A DNA stretch of 64,000 nucleotides from Trichoplax adhaerens (Eukaryota; Placozoa; Uniplacotomia; Trichoplacea; Trichoplacidae), in assembly GCF_000150275.1 (NCBI RefSeq), contig NW_002060943.1, forward strand, positions 2,225,907-2,289,906. The letters are read 5' to 3'. Under the pieces are notes generated by a model. The model searched no databases and was not told where the DNA came from. It worked only from the letters and a program-made list of their open reading frames with translations. The position numbers and the translations under genes were made by a program. Position 1 is the first letter of the stretch. Each line of letters begins with the position of its first letter. This document shows, one piece after another, positions 39,530-51,451 of this stretch.

Positions 39530-42500
39530 TTAATTATTTCGTAAAATCCTCATTGCATGCCACACATCCAACTTCATCCTTGCTAGATTTTGCTTGCAGA
39601 CATTTGTTAACTTTTTGCCATCAATGATTGCCAGAACGTGACTTTCTAGGTCTGAGAGTTTATTAAATACTGTACGCAAAGTATTGCCTGGTGACCGTAC
39701 ACTCGGAGCTTGAGTTCTAGCCTCATTAATCACTCCAACAATGCAAATTTCATCGTCGTTGCCCGAATTTATTGTAGGTTCTTGTACAATCATTTGAGTA
39801 ATCAGAATATCAATCAGACAAGTCAGGCTCGTCAAATATAGTTCACAACTCTCAACTTGGACAATGTAAGATTTATATCCTACGTCGTTAGCTATGGATG
39901 TTAGCCTCTTTTTTTTCTTTTCTTCGTCTACAAGTTCCAATGGTGTAACATCGCAGGAACCTTGGTGGGTTAAAAAAAGAGGACCTACAATTATATAGAA
40001 AATCGCTCATCTAGGGTATACTGTTTAATATTTACCACTTCTTTTTTTGAAAATTTTAAAAATACATACCACCATATTCAAGCAATACTACAGCAGCTTC
40101 ATAGTGATCGTTTAGAATAGCATCATGCATAGGCGTAACGCCTCCGTCACCAGAGGCAACCATGTTATGATTTTTATTTAATTTTTGACTCAATTTAATC
40201 ATAGCTTTAGCAGCTTCAGTATTTCCACGATTACAGGCTTCATGAAGTGGAGTCCAATCGCAGTTATCTAATGCATTAACATCGGTGCCACTTACAATTA
40301 ATTTCTTAATTTTGTTAACTTCATTACGTTTACAAGCAAGGTGAAGTTTCGTCTCTCCTGGACAACACCGTACAAGAAGAAAGAACGAGTAAGATCGATG
40401 AACAGTTTATATGTTGGGAAGGAAATAGCAAAGCAAACAGTAAATTAAACTTTCTTCATATTGACTCCACTCTGATAGTATAGTACCCTTTGCATTTCTT
40501 TTCTCTAAATTTCCTTTAACACGCTTGCATCGAGCTATTGATGAGCTGTAATACAGAATTAGCTTATCAGCACTGCCTGGCATCATACATGAATAGGTTA
40601 AAATGTGAAAGATGCCGTTCTGCCTATTTGTAAGATATTTACTGGCAGGTTATATTCATGTTTAAAATTGTATTTAAATTTACCTTTGAGGAATTTTAAA
40701 TTGCACTTTCTGAAAATCATTCGATTTTATTTTACGGCCATACGGAACTAATTGGAAGTAACAATTCAGCTGTATACACGTATACATATACCAACAAAAT
40801 AATATTTATCATCAGCTAGAACGGATTATTGCAATTACGATTAAAACCAGTCAAAATTTACAATAACACATTTACCACTTTTTGAAGCGACAAAGATTCG
40901 TTCGTTAACTTTCCACTTGTTTTGACAATTGCGTTACTTCCATCAAATGTTAGCAATATAAATTCGCAAACACATGCAGTGAGCCAATCGAGTGGTATGT
41001 TGTTAATCAAATTCAATTTAGAGTGGCTGCATTTCATCTGATCAGTTCTTCCAGCTAATTTGATAGCAAGTGATAGCCCTTGTTCACCAAGGAATGGTTG
41101 CCAATCGGATTGATGGAATGATTTTGGGTACTGATCTGCTACATAGCAGCAATCAATGGATAGTAGGTATATGGAGTATACCATTGATACCTGAATGAAA
41201 TACGACCAAAAATATAAGCAACTGTAAGATGTAGGTTTAAACAGAATGAGACCAATTATAAATTATATGGTTTAAATAAATAGAATGAAACTAATTATAA
41301 TCAGTTGTTTGAAAGCATATCTATGTAGGCATCTGAATGCTTGAGGAATGAGGACATACAGCTTCGGATGAAAAATTCGGGTTTCGTTCGTATAGGGATA
41401 GAAAGGCATTTAATAGTTCTGTATGTTTGTCGCACGCACAAGGCGTTTGGTAATGATAGGGCCAAAGTAGTGAAAACATAATTGGCTGCTTACTCTTTTC
41501 TTTCGTGTTAATAATTCTATAGTGATCAGAGAATACAGTATTGGAAATTAGCGCGATAGGACTGCGTTCAGTCAGGGTGAATATTCTCGCTTAACAGTAT
41601 ATTAGATTTATCATCGATTGTACAAATGTGTCTCAAATTAACTTACGAGCTGTTAAAGAATGCTTTGTAATCCGTCCATAATAGTTTAACAATGAAACGT
41701 AAAATTATTACATGACTATTGTTTTCGTTTCCTGTTAAAAATCTGAACAAGTGTAGTAATTAGACATAGTTTTAGATTGAGTTATTAAAATGATTTGAAG
41801 TCCAGTCGTTTACAAAGCCATTCAACATACTTGTCGATACATTCTATAATAAATCTCCACATCTCTGTTGAGATACTATCTGGAGTGTATTTCTTTGAAC
41901 AATGAATAGAGGGGCAAAGCGATAGCTTGTATTCTCTTTTCAACTCTGCTGAGGTCGGTGGATAGCGGCGTAGGCATTCCATTAATAGCGAAAATCCTTC
42001 ATTTTGAAGGGCATCATCCTCGTTCACCTATAGACAGTACATGATAGCGAGATAGTTATTTGAAAGGAGACGTCTAGATAAAATGAAATCTATGTATAAT
42101 TTTAGCAAATAACGTTATGGCAAATATACCCATAAAAATTAATAAGAATAGTGAGTTATTAGTGCGTATTTACCATAATGAAGCTTTGGACCAATGCACG
42201 AAGTACTACCGAAGTGGGATAAAATTGTATCATACAATTTTTAATGATTTGTATAGCTGAATGGTAATGCTTGTGATAAAGATGATTCTCGAATAAGGTT
42301 ACTTCATCGACGGGCATCGGATTATAATTCTGGCGCTGGCGATTATGTACCTAACACAAATGATTAATCTATATTTACATCAACATAGAAATGACACTAT
42401 CGAGTCTAGTAAATTGATAATAGTATACTTGTTCTTCTGTATGAATAAGAAAAAGTCGATTGCGACATATTTGGTCTTGCTGCCTATTGACTGGTATTCG

Positions 42501-45500
42501 GAGACTACTTGGGCGAACTAATCTTCTTGAATAGTCAAATCCACAACTTTCAATCATGTCCGTTCGCTTCCTATTACGTGAATCGGTTACTAATCTTCGC
42601 TTCTTCCCTGTTGAGGCTGAGGTAACGGCATAAACGTATTGCCGAATTAGGATGCAAAATTAAGTTATAAAAATGAAAGCAGTATGATACGGATAAGAAA
42701 CAAAAACCTATTTGCTACAGTAGCCTCAATTTAAGTCTATTTGCATTATCGTAAAAGATATTCGTTAATAAAACAACATCAATAGGAAACAATCGCATAT
42801 TTTTTTTATGTACAGTGGTAATACCAAGAGCATCAACGGTCATTTAATTATGATCTCATGTAAGCATAAACTAGCAATCTTTTCAAGTATAAGAAATGAT
42901 GATTGAAATATTTACGTCGTGGTAGATCAATCCCTTCGCTAAAAAAAGCTGGCCTTGTCATTAATGTAGCTGATTCATTACAGGCCTAAAAATCAGATGA
43001 GACGCAATTAGAGATAGGGCTACTGATTTCTTTCAAATTTTGAAGGCAGCAGCCACTTCTGCAAGTAACATTTGCGTATAATAAAGTAATAGATTAAAAT
43101 AGGTGCAGCTGAGTAGTCAGTGGGTTAAAGTTACTGGAAAGACTTCTCCATCTTGCGATATCTACATGGGTAAGCACTAAATAAAGGGAAATTATATGTG
43201 TAATCAAGCAGTTATCATCTGATATACGATTACTGTACTGCACACTAGGTCGGATATAAAACTGCCTTTCGATGTGTTTACCGCAATATCTTTTATACAA
43301 TCTAACGTTAGCAAAGGGTTCGACGTATTATCCTATCCTAAATTACTACAGTATTATTATAACACTACACCAATTCCTAACTTAGGCAATGTGTTACGAA
43401 AGCTCTAATACAGCATACCAAACCCTGGAAAAATACCTGATTTATTATGATATCGGCAATACTATCAGTCTGATGGATTTGCGGAACGATCTTTTCGTAT
43501 TTGGCGACAAATTGTTTGCAATTCGGCTCGAAGAAGAGGAAATTAGCTGTCCTTGGCTTCTCTTCGAATTCTTCACGCGTCATTACCCTCGCTCCACCGA
43601 TATCTAAAACGCTATCCATTCAAGTTGGAGAATTCCGTATTAAAACCGAGGAATCTTCAAAGTATTTCAACGGTGGCCGACATGACCTAATGCTGATTTG
43701 CTATTGATTAGAAATATAGTTTATATCTCGATACCTTTGGTAGCCTCGAAGCTTTTGTTCATCGTTACAGAAAATCACGACAGTACACTTTTCAAATGGT
43801 AGGTAATTTCGGGACCTAGCTTCTCTCCAAAATTTTGGAGCATGGAAGAGGTTTTTTTCAACAAATGGATAATGTTTGGCATCATTTGACGACCATTCGA
43901 ACTGACTTTCGTCAAGCCAGCGGCCGACTTTCTCGCTATCGTCGATGAATGACCTTTTCAAAATCCAAATCCCTAACGGGCAAGCACCAAAACAGATTAA
44001 GGTAAGAAAGCGGATATAAATTAGACTGTACACGATGCTTGCAAATTGTTAGAGCCCAGTGGCAATGCTACAGAATTTCAGGCTCTCCATATACGATATC
44101 TGCTAATACAGATTGCAACTTGAAGACTACGTCTTCCATAATAAATATAGTGTACTGTAGAGAGCACCTTTTATCGCTTTTAGTAGCAAGTGTATTTATG
44201 CATAAGCTTATTACCGCATTAAAGTGAGAGTAGTATATAGAAAGGGAATACGACCATTTACGTTCAAGTCGCGCTTCTATATTTTTCTACTGTTGGATAC
44301 CAAGGGGATCAATCTACTTCTATGGTAGTTGCTAGTCTTAGTAAAAACGTCTTCGTCAAGTGGTCAACTATCCTAACAGCGGGACTGACTTAATATTTTA
44401 GGACATAGTAGAGGAATATACAAGACATTTTCTGAAGCTCAACTGTTTCGCTTTTATTAATCGAAGTACTCTAACATAGTTCGGAGCTCGATTGGTGGCA
44501 GCTGCAATAATTATAATGATCAGACTTTAATGAAGTTTGCACATTCTATTGAATCGAATGCAGAAATTTATCTGCTTCTCGTGCAAATGTATGTGTATAT
44601 ACTCCTATATAAAATCACAAGTTATTTGATTTACTGTACCTTTAGCACAAGCTCCAACAAATATTCCTGATCGTGTGGGTCTTTTGCAAATAAGATGGGT
44701 GGTAGTAGAGCCAAAAGGCTAATCGTAAACATAGAATCAATCCATCGATGGAAAAGTTAGTAACGTTCGCTTGTCAAGTTTCTTTTTTCTCTTAAACAGT
44801 GTGAGCGCCAAATTTGATAATCAATACTACGTCACGTTATTTAATTTCAGTGTCAAAAATAGAGTTGCAGTTGACGATATAAGGTAGAAAACATGCTAAA
44901 AATAAGTAGGGTGCATTCAAGACGTGATCATGGCTGTTTGATCTGTAGATCATTTTCACTCTACTAAGGGTATTTGTACAAGAAAAACTTTTTGCTGTTA
45001 CTGGCAATCATTGGATAGATTTGTTTAGAATACCGATCGCTTGTGTTTACAGGTTAGTAGCTATGATGGCCGATTGAAAGTAATCCTTGCCGATTAGCAT
45101 GCATGCTCCATTCTACTAAGTGTATTTGTACAAGAGAAACTTTTTGCTGTCACTGGCAATCGCTGGATAGATTTGTTTAGAATACCGATCGCTTGTGTTT
45201 ACAGGTTAGTAGCTATGATGGCCGATTGAAAGTAATCCTTGCCGATTGGCATGCATATTTATCTTCATTCTACTAAGGGTATTTGTACAAGAGAAACTTT
45301 TTGCTGTCATTGGCAATCGTTGGATAGATTTGTTTAGAATACCGATCGCTTGTGTTTACAAGTTAGTAGCTATGATGGCCGATTGAAAGTAATCCTTGTC
45401 GATTAGCATGCATATTCGTTATTCATTTCAGATCGTCTTCATTCTACTAAGGGTATTTGCACAAGAAAAATTTTTTACTGTTACTGGCAATCATTGGACA

Positions 45501-45966
45501 GATTTGTTGAGCATACCGATCGCGCAATAACTAAATTGCAAACACTTGATACGATCGCTTGTGCTGACAGGTTAGCAGCCATGATGGCCGATTAGCTTGG
45601 ATATTCATTCTTCATTTCAGATCATCAATGACTCAAAGTAATCCATGCTCAGACTCGACTACACTAGGTATTGGTTGTTTACGATTCAGTTCACATGGAT
45701 TAAGGATGATCGAATGGTAGAGAAAGATAGACTAGAGAGAACAAAACTCTCTTGTAGGGATTGCCTACCAATTTATCTAATTTGGCGCCTAATTTCATTA
45801 TTTTTTCGTCCAGTTCTTCGCATTCTTTTACAGTAAAACCAGACAGTTGGATATGGTAGGCATTAATATCCTCCTCGGACATGGCAATTAGTGCGACTGC
45901 AAGTCGTTTCTTTGCGCTCCTACAACATTTCTTACTTCTACTCGATCCTGTCTTCACTTTGTCCAT
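39530..45966 (-). CDS. SLF1: SLF1-like BRCT/ankyrin protein, paralogue b (intact)
   Basis: Fourteen exons: 45769-45966, 44640-44718, 43735-43972, 43437-43611, 42429-42602, 42174-42350, 41831-42027, 41647-41715, 41360-41516, 40876-41190, 40684-40769, 40487-40545, 40070-40357, 39530-39984; about 888 aa with no break. BRCT1: YHIQLSGFTVKECEELDEKI, TTTHLICKRP, GIWILKRSFIDDSEKVGRWL; BRCT2 in exons 3-4; helical centre with LRFIVKLLWTDYK and SLSLQKV; ankyrins with GETKLHLACKRNE, WTPLHEACNRGN and GVTPMHDAILND. The last two resemble the histone H4-tail-binding ankyrin domains of TONSL and BARD1; that reading function is inferred. Compared with paralogue a, exon 1 adds a basic leader (KTGSSRSKKCCRSAKKR), start chosen at the ATG at 45964-45966; an upstream in-frame ATG at 46003-46005 and a later one exist. 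The exon 8 acceptor is less certain. Inferred role: RAD18-linked recruitment of SMC5/6 to damaged chromatin. Confidence 0.92.
44950..45620. repeat. minisatellite of about 150-175 bp unit in intron 1 of SLF1-b
   Basis: Four copies, with CTACTAAGGGTATTTGTACA near 44961, 45113, 45270 and 45443. Each continues with CTTTTTGCTGT, ACTGGCAAT, ATAGATTTGTTTAGAATACC, GATCGCTTGTGT and TATGATGGCCGATT. The fourth copy is the most diverged and carries an insertion after GATCGC. All lie inside the intron between exon 1 (45769) and exon 2 (44718). Confidence 0.92.
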
Positions 45967-46183
45967 AGCGATTCCTCTTTGCTTGACTAGGATGATCAAG
46001 TCCACGAATTCTTGCTCTTGGTATTTCTACTCTATCACTATCGGTTTTTCCGGTGTTACGGAAAAGAGAAATGTAATTTTCAATCCTTTTATACCAGCGT
46101 ATTGGATGCTTTGGATAGCACCGCTAGCCACCGGGAAAGAAAACGCGCCGTCATGGTACCGCAATCGAACTCATAGGTGTTAT

Positions 46184-46216
46184 TCCTCTTCTTCTTCTTC
46201 TTATTATTATTATTAC
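46184..46216. repeat. TTC/TTA trinucleotide microsatellite
   Basis: A (CTT)n tract passes directly into (ATT)n just upstream of the SLF1-b start codon. Confidence 0.8.
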
Positions 46217-46799
46217 CTTATTTACTCTGGCTGATTACTTCAATACGATATCGGGTCAATAGGCAACAGCATCGAGTTATTGGTCAACAAGGAAAACTGT
46301 TGGATTAGTTAACCTAATATGGTTTCCCAATGCGATCATTTTGGATATACCTGCATCATGGCTGCATGGATTTTTAGTCAATGGAAATCATGATTACTAT
46401 TATTATTGATCAGCAAGGCGTTATGCAAAGTAATATTAAATCGCTCGCTTGAAATGGGTAGGCTAAGCCTAATAGCGCCATATTTCGTATTGAAATATGG
46501 AGTTTGCATACCGCCTCTCGTCGCATAAGGAAGGCATCGAGAAATGCAAATGTCAGTGCAAAGTACTTGTGGGTGTTACGATTTGGATAGAAAATGAAAA
46601 ATTGTTTACTGTCGTGTAATTAATCATAAATAAATCGATATTGACTGTGTTATCAAGGATGACTACTAGGTATTCTAGGCAGTATGAGAGTTTTGCAAAA
46701 AGGTTACGCTATCGATAGCCCGCACGAAAACTGAGCTGGATGGAAATCCAAGAGATGCAATATATGTACGATGAGTTAAAGTCAAGTCAAAGGTTGCTG

Positions 46800-47430
46800 C
46801 ACAGAAGTTGCAGACGGGCATGTTGAGAGCAATTGCAAAATGCGACTAGAAACAAGATGCAGTTGGTAGCGGCTAAAATGTACAAAGTGATTATTTAGGT
46901 ATTTTTGCAGTACTCCCAATGCACAACACTAGTCCATAGTAGTTTGTACTTGAAGGGTTAATACAAGAATTAAATGATCGTTCATTCTGTGTCGCTCTGT
47001 GTCTGAATAACGACGGTAGTTAGCATCATTACCCTGCTAATAAAGCAAAGCTGCTTGACTAGCTACATTGTGAATCAACTATTGATTCATTTTTTGGACG
47101 GAATTCGTCAAAGATTGCTATACTGTACATAAGTTGCAGACAGACAGTGCATGTTGAGAGCAATCGCAAAATGCGACTAAAAGAAGATGCAGTTGATAGC
47201 GGCTAAAATGTAGCAAGTGATCATTTTGGTATTTTGCAGAACACTAGTCCATAGTGCCTTGTACTCAAGGGTTAATACAATAAATAAATTACCCTTCATT
47301 CTGTGTCGCTCTATGTCTAAATAACGACGGTAGTCAGCATTGGAGACCCTGCTAATAAAGCAAAGCTGCTTCCCTAAGCTACATTGTAAATCAACTATTC
47401 TCATTCATTTTTTGGACGGGATTCGAGATC
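46800..47430. repeat. two direct repeats of about 300 bp
   Basis: Copy 1 (about 46804-47107) and copy 2 (about 47131-47426) share GAAGTTGCAGAC-like starts, GCAGTTG(G/A)TAGCGGCTAAAATG, ACACTAGTCCATAGT, CATTCTGTGTCGCTCT, AATAACGACGGTAGT, CTGCTAATAAAGCAAAGCTG and end with CATTTTTTGGACGG(A/G)ATTCG. Small indels separate them. No terminal inverted repeats or coding capacity were seen, so I call them a duplication or short element of unknown type. Confidence 0.85.
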
Positions 47431-47514
47431 GGACACTCGGACGCGGGTACAGCACATAGAGGTAGAGAGGAAAATGGATATTAATTATTCTTAAAGTCAA
47501 TACTGTAGAAATTA

Positions 47515-48017
47515 TTGAGAATAATGACAATTGCTCATCAGAAAAATCTCTTCTACCTTTTTAACTTTTTTAAGTATTAAAAATCAAAGATGGCTTTTAG
47601 ATTTGCTTTGATTTGTAATTGACAGTGTTGGCATGATCAAGGAATACTCGGGCATATTTCGCCACTCAAACCGATAACTGTATGAGCAATAATATCAATT
47701 GCTCATCAGAAAAATCTCTTCTACCTTTTTAACTTTTTTAAGTATTAAAAATCAAAGATGGCTTTTAGATTTGCTTTGATTTGTAATTGACAGAGTTGGC
47801 ATGATCAAGGAATACTCGGTCATATTTCGCCACTCAAACCGATAACTGTATGAGCAATACAATAATGTCAATTGCTCATCAGAAAAATCTCTTCTACCTT
47901 TTTAACTTTTTTAAGTATTAAAAATCAAAGATGGCTTTTAGATTTGCTTTGATTTGTAATTAACAGTGTTGGCATGATCAAGGAATACTCGGCCATATTT
48001 CGCCACTCAAACCGAAC
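47515..48017. repeat. three tandem units of about 170-180 bp
   Basis: Units starting near 47522, 47692 and 47872 are almost identical: CAATTGCTCATCAGAAAAAT, CTCTTCTACCTTTTTAAC, AATCAAAGATGGCTTTTAG, TTGGCATGATCAAGGAATAC, ATATTTCGCCACTCAAACCG. Each contains a 9-bp hairpin (AAATCAAAG / CTTTGATTT, for example 47581-47589 with 47606-47614). The array ends about 380 bp before the TIMM10 start. Confidence 0.93.
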
Positions 48018-48226
48018 AGTCAATAGTGCTACTGTATGGAAGTGCCTATACTTGAACAGGTGTAAATAGTAAGTCTATTGTATGCCAGGAAACTTCAAGA
48101 AAGAAGCTTTCAAAAGTCTGAAAGGGTACGGTACGGTATCCGAGTTCTCGACAACGCGCAGGCGCAGTAAAGCACATGGTATGGTAGAAAACCTCTCTGG
48201 CTGCTCAGATGGATGTTTTACCCTGT

Positions 48227-48259
48227 CCCCTTATACTGTACAGTGTACAGTATAAGGGG
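48227..48259. repeat. 33-bp perfect palindrome upstream of TIMM10
   Basis: Left arm CCCCTTATACTGTACA, one central G at 48243, right arm TGTACAGTATAAGGGG. The 16-bp arms match without a mismatch. It sits about 135 bp before the TIMM10 ATG, so it could be a cruciform, a hairpin in the 5' UTR or a dyad binding site. Confidence 0.9.
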
Positions 48260-48394
48260 TACTGAAATGCTACAAGCCTACAGGCTGTCCAGGCATAAGC
48301 CACAGGTGCCATTTTAATGATTGGGTTCAGTAGAGGCAAGTTGGGCCAGTAATTGATTTAAAGTGATAGAAAGAGTAGATTCCAATCAACCATC

Positions 48395-48741
48395 ATGGCT
48401 GGCAATATCAACAATTTAGACGAACAAGCTAAAATGGAAATGGTAGCTGGATTAGAAATAGAAATGATGACAGATATGTACAATAGGTGAGCTGATTATT
48501 TTTGTGGGACTTGTTATGAGCATTAAATTGACTCTGGATATTGACCATCCATTGCCACAGGATGACCAACGTTTGCCAGAAAAAGTGCATTCCTGCAAAG
48601 TATCGTGAAGCAGAATTGAATAAGGGAGAATCCATTTGTATTGATCGTTGTGTTGCAAAATATCTAGAAGTTCATGATCAGATTGGTAAAAGATTAACTG
48701 CGTTATCCATGCAAGATGATGCTGCTAACAAAAGAGCTTAA
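48395..48741 (+). CDS. TIMM10: mitochondrial import chaperone TIM10
   Basis: Two exons, 48395-48486 and 48561-48741, joined in phase 2 across a 74-bp intron; 90 aa, the same as human TIMM10. Seen: ELEVEMM-like [16 protein letters not shown], then twin CX3C motifs CQKKC and CIDRC separated by 16 residues, which form the intramolecular disulfides of small TIM proteins, and a [12 protein letters not shown] tail. The protein forms a hexamer with TIM9 in the intermembrane space and escorts hydrophobic precursors to the inner membrane. The ATG context is ATCATGG. It is divergent from SLF1-b, with 2.4 kb of repeat-rich DNA between. High confidence. Confidence 0.97.
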
Positions 48742-49736
48742 AGTTCATGCCACACCAAACCAAGCGCTATAGCCGATGGATCATGATCATGGCTTGACTA
48801 CATGGATCATATGCTTGATAAAGCGTATGTGCAAAGCGTGAAATACTGTGCTGTCGATGGCTGTTTGGTGTATCTTTGCTTTAGTAGAAATTGAGTATTC
48901 TTATTATTCTATATTGTGTTTACTAAAATTGAATTATGTCGATTAAACTATGTACTCAATGCAACATGATAATTTGTGCGTGATTAGCTTACAATGAGAC
49001 ACTACCATACTCAGCGTACTGTGTGATTGTTACTATTAGCAGAATGATGAACACTAGGTTCTTGATTGATTCAATTTTCGCTAGTAACGATAGTGAAACA
49101 TTTGTAAGGTATATAGAGTTGATTGCAAAGTAACAGAGTCCTAATATATATATATATAACATACACATTCCTTTCTGTTCTCGGACTGCTAGAATAGGGG
49201 ATCACATGTAGTAGTTTCTATCTCTTATGTACTGTATGCAAAAATAGGAATGGACTGTTGTAAATCATCTTTTAAATGTACAACGCGATAACTGGATAAT
49301 GAATATGTTGCTGAGATAACCAGTTACTATCATGTAGTCCTATGGCCACTGCATTATTTCCAAAAGTTGCAAAATTGACAACATCTCATCTATTGTATGT
49401 GCTATTGGGTCTAGGTTATAACGAATCGGTCTTCATCAATACAGTATTTATCAATGAATTAATTCGTTATTATAGGCAAGAAGTTTCAACGCGATTTTAC
49501 ATTTGCTCCTTGGCAATAGGAATTAATTTTTTATTTGGTTTGACAATTATGTAGCAGTAGTAGTAATGTTGTAAATTCTATTTCAGCAATTACTGTCATT
49601 CAATGTTAATGTACATATTGTACAGTAGAAATATAATACAAATAAATCGAAATTACAAATGATATGTGCCCACTTTTCTCTGTGCTATACATGAATCTGT
49701 AAGTTCAATCCCCAGTTGAAGACCTTTACTGTACAT
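48742..49736. other. intergenic between convergent TIMM10 and LLPH
   Basis: About 1 kb with both 3' UTRs and a (TA)n tract near 49146-49158. A plus-strand 70-codon ATG frame (49342-49554) with a hydrophobic end has no recognised family and no splice context; weak hypothetical only. Confidence 0.4.
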
Positions 49737-50504
49737 CTACCATACAAAGACTTTAGTTTTTCCTTTCTTTTTGATTCCTAAGCGTTTAAGTTTCTTCTGT
49801 GCTTTTAATTTCTTCTTCGCTGCGTTGGATGATTTTGATGTTTGACTCATTTCGTCATTGACATCCATCTGCCTTTCGTTATCTTTTTGAATAAGCAAGA
49901 AAATGATATTTAGATATAGCTCACCAAGGAAACTTGCATTGTACATAACTTTGACAACAGAAATACACGATAAAGCCTGAAATGGTCTAATTTAGGAAAC
50001 TTATACCACTAGGTATTTATATACCTCTTACTGTAACTGCAACTACTTCAATTGATGCGCTCGTGCATCAGAAGAATTAAGTCTCGAGTACGATTGAAGA
50101 ATGGACTATTTTTCCTTCTGACATATCGTATGTTCTATACAGTACAGTACTGTATACCGTAATACAGAATCGCACTTTAACACACCATCTACAACATGGC
50201 CTAAATTTCATCATACCATATTACAAGTAAAAGCTGTGACTAGTTGGAATAAGTCTACAAACTTTCATTTCATGCACATCAAAGCTAAAGCGAATCTGCT
50301 GCGTAGTAAGACATCATTCAAACATTACTAATCATCATCACCTTTTGTGAAATCACATTGCATCTTGGCATTGTCTTGGTCTAGCACTGACTTTTTCATA
50401 TTTTGAACGGCATTTTCAAGAAGTTTGTTTTGTTTTTCTATAGTTTTCGTTCTCTTAACAGCCCGAAAATACCTTCTCCTCTTGGATCGAATACTTTTCG
50501 CCAT
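49737..50504 (-). CDS. LLPH: LLP homologue, small basic nucleolar protein
   Basis: Two exons, 50342-50504 and 49737-49882, joined at ACAAAAG|GTGATG and TTCAAAAAG|AT; about 102 aa (human LLPH 129). Seen: the diagnostic start MAKSIRSKRRRYFRAVKRTK, an acidic/polar middle with KMQCDFTK, and a lysine-rich C-terminus KKKLKAQKKLKRLGIKKKGK ending in an aromatic residue (VFVW; human ends GLAW). The family is nucleolar and linked to ribosome biogenesis and chromatin; its molecular role is poorly defined. The second exon also appears as a longer open frame starting in the intron, which is not the true start. It lies downstream of POR on the same strand. Confidence 0.9.
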
Positions 50505-51451
50505 TAGCTCCGCTTACCTCGCGAGGTTGCCACTTGCTACTACGATTTCCAAAAATGTTCAAGTCAGAAAGCATGGTTTCACACGGTGCGGTAAGCCAGT
50601 CCAGCCATACGGTGGCACGCTGCCCATGCAATGTATTTCACTGTCCGCATGGTAGTGATTGCGTATGTATAGTACTATACCGTACAGTGGGAAGATGTAG
50701 CTACAGTATACTGTACTCTAGTGGTGACGTTACGGTACTACGGTACTGTGGAATTTGGATAGACAGTATAGTGCTGTAGAGTGGAAAAAAGCTCATGGGA
50801 AACTCCCCATTCTTCGGACTAGGGTATTGATTGATGAACTTAGAGGACTAGAAATTGAGCAAAGGCTTATGGCCTTAATGTCGACAAGCAGATTGAGACT
50901 CTTTCAAGGTTGCATACGAGTCTAATAATATTAGCCTAGGCATATCATTATTGGTAGTGTCCCGCAGTAACACGTACGAGTCACTGGCTAGTTCAAAATT
51001 TTTTTAATAGCTAATAATAACAATCAGTAGTATTAGAAGAGGTGTCAAACAGCTATGCCGACGACAGAATCGTCGGGTGATAAATCAATTATCACTAACA
51101 GAATCAATACAACTACGCTACGATATCGATTAAAATTTTAAGGAATAAAAAAAGCCTGACACTAAGGCATGACAAGCATGACAACTGCCTTTGTTATGAT
51201 GCAGCAATTCCAGTATAATCATTATTATTGTTATTAATGATATGGCCTCTGCAATATATTCAAATAATAGCATGACATGGCCTAGTACTATATGATACGT
51301 ACTCTCTATACCTTTACAGTACAATACAATTACTAAATCCTAATACCAGGGTTGTCAAAATGCAAGTATTTGTAGCAATTGATTAAATACGAGTAAAATA
51401 GTCAATGGCAATCTTCAAGTCTTGATATTGCTGTATCATTGACAGCTCCTT
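50505..51451. other. intergenic between POR 3' end and LLPH start
   Basis: About 950 bp containing POR 3' UTR and LLPH promoter. GTAC/TACAGTA-rich patches at 50660-50720 open short spurious frames. No gene seen. Confidence 0.4.

Noticed and set aside
43389-43707. Two plus-strand frames of 68-72 codons
   Set aside because: Antisense to the BRCT2 exon of SLF1-b.
44950-48017. CRISPR-like or transposon reading of the repeat arrays
   Set aside because: Units are 150-300 bp without short identical repeats and unique spacers, in intron-bearing animal DNA; no transposase, terminal inverted repeats or reverse transcriptase were seen.
49342-49554. 70-codon plus-strand frame after TIMM10
   Set aside because: No known family, single exon, lies in the presumed 3' UTR; kept only as a note.
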